Below, piece by piece: positions 25,367 through 33,023 of a DNA stretch of 64,000 nucleotides. The notes under the pieces are model-generated. The model had not been told where the DNA came from and searched no databases. It saw only the letters and a program-made list of their open reading frames with translations. The position numbers were made by a program, and so were the translations under genes. The stretch comes from Paraplanobispora siamensis. GTDB taxonomy: Bacteria; Actinomycetota; Actinomycetes; Streptosporangiales; Streptosporangiaceae. Where the stretch lies: the NCBI RefSeq assembly GCF_016863175.1, contig NZ_BOOJ01000029.1:186001-250000 (forward strand), read 5' to 3'. Positions within the stretch are counted from its first letter, which is position 1. Each line of letters begins with the position of its first letter.

Positions 25367-26689
25367 TCAGGCGGTGGTCGCACCGCCGGGTCGGCGAACG
25401 CGGGCCGAGCGGGCCAGCAGCAGGGCCGCCAGGAGGGCGGCGACGCCCAGCGCGGGCGCCCAGCCCGGGACGAAACCGAACACCGTCAGGGTGAGCAGAC
25501 CGGTGCCCGCCAGAGCCGTCGCGACCGCGATCCTGACCGTCCCGCCCCGGTACGGCGCGGCGGAGTCCTTCTCCTCGAACCGGGTGAAGGCCCGCAGCAG
25601 CGGCCACAGGGCCAGCGCCAGCATGACCAGCCAGTGCGGCCACCCCGACAGCCACGCCGAGGTGCCCGGCTCCGGGGTGGTCACGCCCAGCCCCACCACG
25701 ACCACCGCGGTCACCGTGAACAGCGCGCTCATGTGCCACAGGTAGACCGTCATCATGCGGGGCCCGGCCCAGGCCAGCACCCGCGCCGCCGCCGGCAGCG
25801 CGGCGAGCCCGGTGATCCACCGGCGCAGCGCCACCGCCAGCCCGATCTGGCCGACGCCCACCGCCAGCAGGGCGAGCGTGGGCGGCGCCATGTTGGACAC
25901 CTCGGCGCCCGGCATGCCGATCATGCTGCCCGGGTACGGGCCGAACGCCACCAGCAGGGCGGCCAGGCCGTACCCCGCCGCCGCCATGGCCCACGGCCTG
26001 CTCAGCCGGCCGTCGGCGTACAGGAAGCCGAGCTGGTGCACCGCGAGCCAGACCAGGACGATGTTGGGGAACCCGGCGATCTCCAGGCCGCTGGAGAAGC
26101 GCAGCACGTCGACCGCGACGGCCCCGGCCATCAGCGCGGCCGGCACGCGCAGGCCGTACAGCGTGCTCAGCCTGAGCATCAGCGGCGTCGCGGCCACCGC
26201 CACGAGATAGATCGCCAGGAACCACAGCAGCTGCCCGGCCAGACGTGAGGCCGTGACCACCGGCTGCTCGGGCAGGCCGAGGGCCAGCAGCAGGTGGGGC
26301 AGGGGGATCCAGACCACCGCCAGCGGCAGCACCGGCAGCACCAGGCGGCGCAGCCGCGCGGCCAGCCACTGCGGGGCCGCCACGCCGCGCCGCACCGCTC
26401 CGCGCCGGCTGATGGCGTTGGCGGCGCCCCCGGCGAAGAACACCAGCGGCATCACCTGGCTGATCCACGTGATCACCCAGGCGTTCCCGGAGGCCAGCGC
26501 GTTCCCGGTGGTGATCTCCGTACCGGAGAAGGACAGCACCGGCATGCTCCAGTGCTGCAGCACCACCAGCGCCATGCCGAACAACCGCAGCACGTCGATG
26601 AAGGAGTCACGGCCGGGCGGCGCGGAGGGCGGGGAGGGCGTCCGCGGGAGCGGGACGCGGGGTGCGGGGCCGGTCAGAACGGCGGTCAT
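25367..26689 (-). CDS. Acyltransferase-3 family membrane protein
   Basis: A 440-residue protein with about ten membrane segments. It opens with RDSFIDVLRLFGMALVVLQHW, carrying the family arginine/aspartate and histidine, and has FFAGGAANAISRRG and PRMMTVYLWHMSALF further on. AT3 enzymes O-acetylate or O-acylate cell-surface or secondary-metabolite sugars. The helicase start is 11 nt past the stop, so the two are probably cotranscribed although functionally unrelated. The substrate is unknown. Confidence 0.88.
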   Translation of the reverse strand: MTAVLTGPAPRVPLPRTPSPPSAPPGRDSFIDVLRLFGMALVVLQHWSMPVLSFSGTEITTGNALASGNAWVITWISQVMPLVFFAGGAANAISRRGAVRRGVAAPQWLAARLRRLVLPVLPLAVVWIPLPHLLLALGLPEQPVVTASRLAGQLLWFLAIYLVAVAATPLMLRLSTLYGLRVPAALMAGAVAVDVLRFSSGLEIAGFPNIVLVWLAVHQLGFLYADGRLSRPWAMAAAGYGLAALLVAFGPYPGSMIGMPGAEVSNMAPPTLALLAVGVGQIGLAVALRRWITGLAALPAAARVLAWAGPRMMTVYLWHMSALFTVTAVVVVGLGVTTPEPGTSAWLSGWPHWLVMLALALWPLLRAFTRFEEKDSAAPYRGGTVRIAVATALAGTGLLTLTVFGFVPGWAPALGVAALLAALLLARSARVRRPGGATTA

Positions 26690-26799
26690 CGGGTCGTCTC
26701 GATTCCTCAGGGGGCGGTGACTCGAGACTCCCGCGCGGCACCGGGGCGGCGCAGTGACGGAGACGGGTCTCTTCGGGGCGGAGATCACCCCACCCGGGA

Positions 26800-26819
26800 G
26801 GGTAGGGCCAGCCCTACCC
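26800..26819. promoter_or_regulatory. Perfect palindrome in divergent promoter region
   Basis: GGGTAGGG-CCAG-CCCTACCC, 56 bp before the histidine kinase and 110 bp from the divergent acyltransferase. It is well placed as an autoregulatory site of the adjacent response regulator (inference). Confidence 0.5.
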
Positions 26820-26875
26820 CGGCAAGCCTGCCGGCAGGATCGATCCCCGGCCCGGCTGCTCGTAGCGTTGGCTCC

Positions 26876-28123
26876 ATGAGATCCCTCCTGCGCCGCATCG
26901 GCATCGACACCCGCTATATGATCATCAGCTTCCCCCTGGCGGTGATCGCCTTCTGTCTCATGGTCGCCGGCTTCTCGGCCGGCGTCGGGACGTTGATCGT
27001 CTGGATCGGGGTGCCGATCCTGGGGGCGACCCTGATGCTCGCCCGGGGCTTCGCCGACCTGGAGCGCCGGATGCTGCCCGAGGTGCTCGGCCGCCCGGTG
27101 GCCCGGCCGCGCTACCGGCCCGCCCCGCAGGGCGCCGGGTTCTTCCGCCGGATGATCAACCCGATGACCAGCGGGCAGTCGTGGCTGGACATGCTGTACG
27201 GCATCGTGAACTTCCCGGTCGCCATCGTGACGTTCTGCCTCACCGTGACCTGGTGGGCCGGGACGCTCTTCGGGCTGGGCTATCCGATCTACGGGTGGGT
27301 CCTGGAGGCGATCCCGGACAACAACGGATTGCCCGAGCTGCTCGGCCTGGGCGACAGCGCCCTGATCGGTGTGATCTTCAACACCGCGATCGGCGTGCTG
27401 TTCGCCATCACGCTGCCGCTGGTGATCCGCGGTGCGGCGCTGGTGCAGTCCGGGCTCAGCCGGGCCATGCTGACCGGCGTCGCCGAGCTGCACGAGCGCA
27501 TCGACGACCTGGCCGAGGGCCGGGCCGCGGCGGTCTCCGCCGAGGCCAACGCGCTGCGCAAGCTGGAGCGCGACATCCACGACGGGCCGCAGCAGCGCCT
27601 GGTCTCCCTGGCCATGGACCTGTCGCGGGCCCAGCGCCAGCTCAAGCGCGACCCGCAGGCCGTCGAGCAGATGCTCGCCGAGGCCATCGCCTCCACCCGG
27701 GAGACCCTGGACGAGCTGCGCGCCCTGTCGCGCGGCATCGCCCCGCCGATCCTGACCGACCGCGGCCTGGCCCCGGCCCTGGCCGCGCTGGCCGGCCGCT
27801 GCACCGTCCCGGTCGAGCTGGACGTCCAGGTGGAGGGACGCTTCGCCGCCGCGGTGGAGAACACCGTCTACTTCGTGGTCGCCGAGACCCTGACCAACAT
27901 CGCCAAGCACAGCCACGCCACCGTCTGCACAGTCACCCTGAGCAAGGCGGGTGGCGTCCTGATGCTCACGATCGGGGATGATGGGGTCGGCGGCGCACAC
28001 GTCGCCAAGGGACACGGCCTGTCCGGCCTCGCCGACCGCCTGCGGGCGGTGGACGGCGAGTTGTCGGTGAACTCCCCGCTGGGCGGGCCGACGGTGATCG
28101 TGGCGGAGGTTCCGTGCGGGTAG
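26876..28123 (+). CDS. Sensor histidine kinase (HisKA_3 type, with sensor membrane domain)
   Basis: A 415-residue kinase. The N-terminal 200 residues carry two pairs of membrane segments with a conserved FFRRMINPMTSGQSWLDMLY linker, a putative-sensor arrangement seen in many actinomycetes. The phospho-acceptor is His in LERDIHDGPQQRL (about residue 234). The ATPase part has ETLTNIAKHSHA (N box) and GDDGVGGA. It overlaps the response regulator by 10 nt, so they form one unit. The signal is unknown. ATG 26876 lies at the start of the conserved N-terminus. Confidence 0.93.
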   Translation: MRSLLRRIGIDTRYMIISFPLAVIAFCLMVAGFSAGVGTLIVWIGVPILGATLMLARGFADLERRMLPEVLGRPVARPRYRPAPQGAGFFRRMINPMTSGQSWLDMLYGIVNFPVAIVTFCLTVTWWAGTLFGLGYPIYGWVLEAIPDNNGLPELLGLGDSALIGVIFNTAIGVLFAITLPLVIRGAALVQSGLSRAMLTGVAELHERIDDLAEGRAAAVSAEANALRKLERDIHDGPQQRLVSLAMDLSRAQRQLKRDPQAVEQMLAEAIASTRETLDELRALSRGIAPPILTDRGLAPALAALAGRCTVPVELDVQVEGRFAAAVENTVYFVVAETLTNIAKHSHATVCTVTLSKAGGVLMLTIGDDGVGGAHVAKGHGLSGLADRLRAVDGELSVNSPLGGPTVIVAEVPCG

Positions 28124-28761
28124 TCGTGGCCGACGACGCTGTGCTGATCAGGGAGGGCCTGATCAGGCTGCTGGAGGAGTTCGGTTGCGAGGTGGTGGCG
28201 GCGGTGGGCGACGGCGGCGGTCTCGTGGAGGCCGTCGCCGAGCACCGCCCGGACGTGTCGGTGGTGGACGTGCGGATGCCGCCCAGCTTCACCGACGAGG
28301 GGCTGCGGGCCGCGGTCGAGGCGCGGCGGCGGGTGCCGGGAGCCCCGGTGCTGATCCTGTCCCAGTACGTGGAGGTGTCCTATGCCGACGACCTGCTCGC
28401 CGACGCCCGCGGGGCGGTGGGCTATCTGCTCAAGGACCGCGTCGTCGACGTCGACGACTTCATGGGGGGCCTGCGCGCGGTCGCGGCCGGCGGTACGGTC
28501 TTCGACCCGCAGGTGGTGGCCCAGCTGATGGTACGGCGCCGCCGCGACGACCCGCTGGCCTCCCTCACCCCCAGGGAGCGCGAGGTCCTCGGCCTGATGG
28601 CGGAGGGCAGGTCGAACCCGGCCATCGGCCGTCAGCTGGTGATCAGCGACGGCGCGGTGGAGAAGCACATCCGCAGCATCTTCGCCAAGCTCGGCCTGCA
28701 CGCCGAGGACGGCGACCAGCACCGCCGGGTCCTGGCGGTGCTGGCCTACCTGCGCTCCTGA
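28114..28761 (+). CDS. NarL/LuxR-family response regulator
   Basis: A 215-residue regulator partnered with the kinase before it. The receiver domain has acidic residues DD (8-9), the phospho-acceptor Asp in SVVDVRMPP (about 50) and Lys in YLLKDRV. The C-terminal GerE-type helix-turn-helix is SLTPREREVLGLMAEGRSN with GAVEKHIRSIFAKLGL. Its GTG start overlaps the kinase. The palindrome at 26800 is a likely binding site. Confidence 0.94.
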   Translation: MRVVVADDAVLIREGLIRLLEEFGCEVVAAVGDGGGLVEAVAEHRPDVSVVDVRMPPSFTDEGLRAAVEARRRVPGAPVLILSQYVEVSYADDLLADARGAVGYLLKDRVVDVDDFMGGLRAVAAGGTVFDPQVVAQLMVRRRRDDPLASLTPREREVLGLMAEGRSNPAIGRQLVISDGAVEKHIRSIFAKLGLHAEDGDQHRRVLAVLAYLRS

Positions 28762-28770
28762 GAGGACCCC

Positions 28771-29775
28771 ATGCAGGCCCACGACCTGTCGGCCGGTGGC
28801 GAGGTGCTGGCCCGCGCGCACGACACGGCCCGTGCGGCGGCGCGGCTGCACGGCCTGCCCGGCGCCGAGGTCACGCTGATCAACGTCTCGGAGAACGCCA
28901 CCTTCCGGGTGGAGGACCCGGCGACCGGGGCCCGCTCGATCCTGCGGGTGCACCGGCTCGGCTACCACTCCGTCCCGGCGATCGCCTCCGAGCTGGCCTG
29001 GCTGGAGGCGCTGCGCGAGGAGGCCGGGGTCAGGACCCCGCGGGTGATCCCCGCCCCGGACGGCTCCCGGGTGCTGACCGTCCCCGGCGAGCAGCCCCGC
29101 GAGTGCGTCATGTTCGAGTTCCTGCCCGGGACGGAGCCCCCGCAGGAGCGCCTGGTGGCGGACTTCGAGCTGCTCGGCGAGGTCACCGCGCGGATGCACC
29201 GGCACGCGCGGGCCTGGCGCCGCCCGGCCGGGTTCACCCGTTTCCACTGGGACTACGAGGCCGCCCTGGGGACCGAGTCCCGCTGGGGGCGCTGGCAGGA
29301 CGGGCCGGGGATGGAGCCCGAGGCGCTGGCCGTGCTGGGCCGGCTGGACAAGGAGCTGCGCGAGCGGCTGCACCGCTTCGGCCGTGACCCCGGCCGCTAC
29401 GGCCTGATCCACGCGGACCTGCGCCTGGCCAACCTGCTGACCACCGGGGACGGGCCGCCCAGCGTCATCGACTTCGACGACTGCGGCTTCGGCTGGTACC
29501 TCTACGACCTGGCCGCGGCGCTCAGCTTCATCGAGCACCACCCCCTGGCCCCGGAGATGATCGACGCCTGGCTGCGGGGCTACCGGACCGTGCTCGCCCT
29601 CCCCGCCGAGGAGGAGGCCGAGATCTGGACGTTCGTCATGTTCCGCCGCCTGTTGCTGGTCGCCTGGATCGGCACCCACACCGGGGTGGACATCGCCGCC
29701 GAGCTCGGCGCGGGCTACACCGCCGGCACCTGCGAGCTGGCCGAACGCTATCTGACGGGCGGCCTTCCGGCCTGA
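28771..29775 (+). CDS. APH-type phosphotransferase
   Basis: A 334-residue aminoglycoside-phosphotransferase-fold kinase. It has the nucleotide-site strand SILRVHRLGYH, the catalytic loop GLIHADLRLANLL (Asp about 216) and the Mg-binding VIDFDDCGFGWYLYDLA. This subgroup also holds homoserine-kinase-II-like and stress-kinase proteins, so it need not modify antibiotics. It starts 9 nt after the response regulator, within the same operon, which suggests it belongs to the kinase-regulator response. Confidence 0.9.
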   Translation: MQAHDLSAGGEVLARAHDTARAAARLHGLPGAEVTLINVSENATFRVEDPATGARSILRVHRLGYHSVPAIASELAWLEALREEAGVRTPRVIPAPDGSRVLTVPGEQPRECVMFEFLPGTEPPQERLVADFELLGEVTARMHRHARAWRRPAGFTRFHWDYEAALGTESRWGRWQDGPGMEPEALAVLGRLDKELRERLHRFGRDPGRYGLIHADLRLANLLTTGDGPPSVIDFDDCGFGWYLYDLAAALSFIEHHPLAPEMIDAWLRGYRTVLALPAEEEAEIWTFVMFRRLLLVAWIGTHTGVDIAAELGAGYTAGTCELAERYLTGGLPA

Positions 29776-29818
29776 CCTGACCGGGCCCGGCGGGCGTCGC
29801 CACCCGGCGGGGGCCCCG

Positions 29819-31702
29819 TCAGTCCTCGTCGTCGTGCCGGCCCTCGCCGTTGAAGGCGGCCAGCTCCCGCCGGACGTCCTCGTCGTCGGGGGCCAGCTCC
29901 AGCGCCCTGGCCAGGTCGGCCGCGGCCTCCCTGCCCCGGCCCGCCGCGCGCAGCGCCATCGCCCGGTTGAACAGCAGCGCCGCGTCCGCGCCCGGCTCCA
30001 GGGCCCGGGTGAAGTCCTCGACCGCGCCCTCGAAGTCGCCGGCCTCGAAGGACACCACGCCCCGCCCGGCCCAGGCCGCGCTCAACGAGGGGGAACGCTC
30101 CAGCGCCCGGTCGAAGGCCTCCCGGGCCCCGGCGCGGTCGCCCTCGGCCGTCTTCACCTGGCCCAGCGCGCACAGCAGGTAGGGATGGCCGGGATCCAGC
30201 GCGAGCCCCGCCTCGGTGTCCGCGCGGGCCCTGCCGAGCTCGCCGAGCGAGACCAGCAGTCCGGCGCGGTTGGCGAGCGCGTCGACGAACTCGGGGTCCA
30301 GCTCCAGGGCGTGGTCCAGATCGGCGAGCGCGCCGTGATGGTCGCCGGAGGCGAAGCGGATCTCGGCCCGGTTGTAGTACGGCTCGGGGAAGGGCGGGCC
30401 CACGCGCATCGCCGTCTCGTAGTCGGCCACGGCCTCCCGCGCCCGGCCGAGCCGGTACAGCAGGTTGCCCCGGTCGATGTAGTAGTCGGGATAGCCGGGG
30501 TCGGCGGCGATCACCTTGTCCAGGTCCTCCAGCGCCCCCTCCGGCCGGCCCAGCATGACGGCCAGCTGCGCCCGGTTGGCCAGCAGCACCAGCCGGTGGA
30601 TCGGGTGCTCGTCCGGCCGCAGGCCCTGCTCGGCCAGGTCGATCGCCTGCTGGAGGAGCTCCAGGGCCTTGCCCGGACGGCCGCGCCGTACCTCGATCAG
30701 GGCCCGGCCGTTGAGGTCGAAGCCCAGCTTGAACGCCCGCTCACCCGGGTCGGGCAGCAGGGTGGAGATGGCGATCGCCTCGTTCACCCACGCCAGGGCC
30801 GTGCCCAGGTCGCGCCGGGCCGGGTCGTGGTGGCGGACCTTCAGCATGCCGGTGGAGTAGGCGGCGGCCGCGTGGGTGACGGGGGAAACGCTTTCCTGAC
30901 GGGCCCGATCGAACAGCGCCTCCGCCTCGTCCTCCCGCTTCAGCGAGCCCAGCGCGGTCGCGGTGCTGTGCAGGAACCGCCACCACACCTCCGGCTCGGC
31001 CTCCGGGTCGACCAGCGGCAGCGCCCGCAGGCCCAGCTCCACGACCGCGTGGTGGCACCCGGCGTCCAGGCACCACTCGACGGCGAACTTCAGGGACTCC
31101 ACCGCCTTGCGCGGGTCGGTGCCGTGCTCGCGGTGGTACGGCACCGCGCCGAGCCGGGGACCGATCGCGCCCCGCCGCTCCAGTTCGTCGGCGCGTTCGT
31201 CGTGCTCCTCGGGGGTGAGCCGGTCCGGGGACGCGCCGCCCTCGCGGGTCACCACGGTGAGCAGCCCGGGGGAGATCCGGCGGCGCAGCACCTGCAGCAG
31301 CTCGCGGTCGGTGGGGTCGGCCTCGGCCGTGTTCTCCACGACGAGCGCGCGGGGGCCGGTCCCGGTCAGGTGGTCGCGCAGGAACTCGGCCAGGCCGTTG
31401 GCGATGCGCAGCGTCCTGCGGGGCGCGTGCACGAGGATGCGCTCGGCTTTGGGCAGGTGGGCGGCCCTGGACTGGCGCCGGGCGGGCACCACGTCGTGCA
31501 GGTCGGGGGCCGCCGTGCGCAGCTCGATGTCATAGCGGGCGACCAGCTCCGGCCGGGCCGAGGGCACCAGGGCCGAGACGATCGCGTTCGCGGCGGTGTA
31601 GGGCCCGCACAGACGCCGGTCGGCGTTCACGGGGGGCAGGAGCAGGGGAGGAAGGAGGGGTTCCTCCGATGATTCCTCCGAGGGAATGGGTCCCCGGCTC
31701 AC
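29819..31702 (-). CDS. TPR-repeat protein with atypical N-terminal ATPase-like region
   Basis: A 627-residue protein. The N-terminal third (LCGPYTAANAIVSALVP, RILVHAPRRTLRIANGLAEF, ALVVENTAEADPTDRELLQVL) resembles the non-P-loop remainder of a STAND-type NTPase, but I find no Walker A motif. From about residue 210 it is a run of TPR units, clearest at DYYIDRGNLLYRLGRAREAV, PYYNRAEIRFASGDHHGALA and AWAGRGVVSFEAGDFEGAVE. GTG 31702 has AGGAG five bases upstream. A 24-codon ORF and a hairpin precede it. TPR arrays bind peptides or proteins, so the small ORF product could be its ligand (inference). Confidence 0.85.
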   Translation of the reverse strand: MSRGPIPSEESSEEPLLPPLLLPPVNADRRLCGPYTAANAIVSALVPSARPELVARYDIELRTAAPDLHDVVPARRQSRAAHLPKAERILVHAPRRTLRIANGLAEFLRDHLTGTGPRALVVENTAEADPTDRELLQVLRRRISPGLLTVVTREGGASPDRLTPEEHDERADELERRGAIGPRLGAVPYHREHGTDPRKAVESLKFAVEWCLDAGCHHAVVELGLRALPLVDPEAEPEVWWRFLHSTATALGSLKREDEAEALFDRARQESVSPVTHAAAAYSTGMLKVRHHDPARRDLGTALAWVNEAIAISTLLPDPGERAFKLGFDLNGRALIEVRRGRPGKALELLQQAIDLAEQGLRPDEHPIHRLVLLANRAQLAVMLGRPEGALEDLDKVIAADPGYPDYYIDRGNLLYRLGRAREAVADYETAMRVGPPFPEPYYNRAEIRFASGDHHGALADLDHALELDPEFVDALANRAGLLVSLGELGRARADTEAGLALDPGHPYLLCALGQVKTAEGDRAGAREAFDRALERSPSLSAAWAGRGVVSFEAGDFEGAVEDFTRALEPGADAALLFNRAMALRAAGRGREAAADLARALELAPDDEDVRRELAAFNGEGRHDDED

Positions 31703-31725
31703 CGGATCTCCTCAGGTCTCGTCGC

Positions 31726-31753
31726 GCACCGGCGCCCTGGCGGGCGCCGGTGC
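31726..31753 (-). promoter_or_regulatory. Strong hairpin between small ORF and TPR gene
   Basis: GCACCGGCGCCC (31726-31737) and GGGCGCCGGTGC (31742-31753) form a perfect 12-bp stem with a 4-nt loop. No T run follows, so it could be a leaky attenuator or a stability element that makes the peptide ORF more abundant than the TPR protein (inference). Confidence 0.65.
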
Positions 31754-31766
31754 CACGTTCAGGTTC

Positions 31767-31841
31767 TCAGCCGACGTGCTTCGGGCTGGCGGCGCCAGTC
31801 AGGGCGACGGTACCGGGCTTGTGAACGATGACCTGCTTCAT
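31767..31841 (-). CDS. 24-residue peptide ORF upstream of TPR gene
   Basis: A short open frame with an excellent ribosome site, GGAGAGAGG ending 5-6 nt before the ATG at 31839-31841. The peptide starts MKQVIVHKPGTV, continues through ALTGAASP and ends KHVG. It has no Cys and is basic (Lys at 3 positions, two His). It is not a signal peptide. The same-strand TPR gene begins 64 nt later, after a perfect hairpin. The layout is that of a signalling peptide or a modified-peptide precursor with its partner protein, or of a leader peptide that controls the gene. I do not recognise the family. Confidence 0.55.
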   Translation of the reverse strand: MKQVIVHKPGTVALTGAASPKHVG

Positions 31842-31980
31842 TGGTGCCTCTCTCCACGGTAAGAACAGTCGAAAGTATTCGCAGAACCTGCAGGCATTTA
31901 CAAGATCTGCATCAGATAGTGGCCAGATGCGGACAAACTATAGACAAACAAAAGCGGATCCACATCTGTGAGCCGACCTT
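31842..31980 (-). promoter_or_regulatory. AT-rich promoter region of the peptide-TPR unit
   Basis: The stretch between aguA and the peptide ORF is much richer in A/T than its surroundings. On the minus strand a TTGTAA and a GAATAC hexamer about 17 nt apart could be a promoter. Farther upstream GACAAAC occurs twice (+ strand, about 31932-31950), a possible factor-binding repeat. Confidence 0.4.
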
Positions 31981-32976
31981 TCAGGGAGAAGGCTGCTGCT
32001 GGGTGATGCAGTGGATGCCACCGCCGAGAGTGAAGATGGCGCGGGCGTCCACTGATTCGATAGTACGTTCGGGAAACAGTTTGGAGAACGTCTCCGCCGC
32101 TTCGACATCGCGCGGATCATCGAACGAGCACAGCAGGGCCAGGCCGTTGGCCAGATAGTGGTTGATGTAGGAATAGTCGACCAGCTCCCCGTCGGCCTCC
32201 CGGGTCTCCGGCGCGAGCAGCTCGACGACCTCCAGCGGGCGGCCCCTGGCATCGGTCGAGGAGCGCAGGATGGCCAGGTTCTCCCGGGTGACCTCGTGGT
32301 CGGGGTGGGCCGGGTCGGGCTGGACGTGGCACAGCACCAGGCTGGGCCGGGCGAAGGAGGCCAGCAGGTCCACGTGGCCGCTGGTGCCGTACCGGCCGTA
32401 GTCGGCGGTCAGGCCCCGCGGCAGCCAGATCACCTTGCGCACCCCGAGCCGGGCGCGGAGCTCCTCCTCCACCTGCTCCTTGGTCCAGCCGGGGTTGCGC
32501 TTCTCGCCCAGCTGCACGGTCTCGGTGACGATCACCGTCCCCTCGCCGTCGACGTGGATGCCGCCGCCCTCGTTGACCAGCTCCGAGCGGAACCGGCGCG
32601 CCCCCGCCCGTTCCAGGACCGCGGCGGCCACCAGGTCGTCCTTGGCGTGGACGTTCCAGCCCCAGCCGTTGAAGGTCCAGTCGACGCCGGCCAGGCCGCC
32701 CCGGCCGTCCAGCAGGAAGGTCGGCCCGTTGTCGCGCATCCAGCAGTCGTCGAGGGGCTGTTCCATCACCTCGACCGCGGGGGCCAGCCAGCGGGCGGCG
32801 GACTCGCGCCCGCTGGGGTCGACGACCATGGTGACCGGCTCGTAGCGCACGATCGTGTTGGCCACCTCCGACCAGGCCCGGTAGGACGCCTCGGGGTCGG
32901 CCAGGGCGTAGCCGGCCACCGGCCAGGACATCCAGGTGCGGGTGTGCGGGTGCCATTCCGGCGGCATGAAGAACAT
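31981..32976 (-). CDS. aguA: Agmatine deiminase
   Basis: A 331-residue enzyme of the pentein fold that converts agmatine to N-carbamoylputrescine and ammonia. Seen here: MPPEWHPHTRTWMSWP at the N-terminus, LDDCWMRDNGPTFL, NGWGWNVHAKDDLV, the His of GTSGHVD, and the catalytic Cys in GGGIHCITQQQP (about residue 324). ATG 32976 gives MFFMPPEW; the ATG three codons later is equally possible. No carbamoylputrescine amidohydrolase gene is nearby. The next genes upstream on the same strand encode a divergent urease, which may act on a related ureido compound (inference). Confidence 0.95.
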   Translation of the reverse strand: MFFMPPEWHPHTRTWMSWPVAGYALADPEASYRAWSEVANTIVRYEPVTMVVDPSGRESAARWLAPAVEVMEQPLDDCWMRDNGPTFLLDGRGGLAGVDWTFNGWGWNVHAKDDLVAAAVLERAGARRFRSELVNEGGGIHVDGEGTVIVTETVQLGEKRNPGWTKEQVEEELRARLGVRKVIWLPRGLTADYGRYGTSGHVDLLASFARPSLVLCHVQPDPAHPDHEVTRENLAILRSSTDARGRPLEVVELLAPETREADGELVDYSYINHYLANGLALLCSFDDPRDVEAAETFSKLFPERTIESVDARAIFTLGGGIHCITQQQPSP

Positions 32977-33023
32977 CTCTGGCTCCGGGGGTCAGGGGAT
33001 GGGGGAGGACCGCGGGTGAGCGG

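Noticed and set aside
22473-25745. 1090-codon plus-strand frame opposite the helicase
   Set aside because: Shadow of the DUF3516 helicase; no motifs and no ribosome site.
25356-26468. N-terminal extension of the helicase frame over the acyltransferase gene
   Set aside because: The extension is in a shadow frame of an AT3 membrane protein; helicase homology begins at 25355.
28771-29775. Antibiotic-resistance call for the APH-fold kinase
   Set aside because: The fold is shared with many metabolic kinases, and the operon partner is a two-component system, not a resistance locus.
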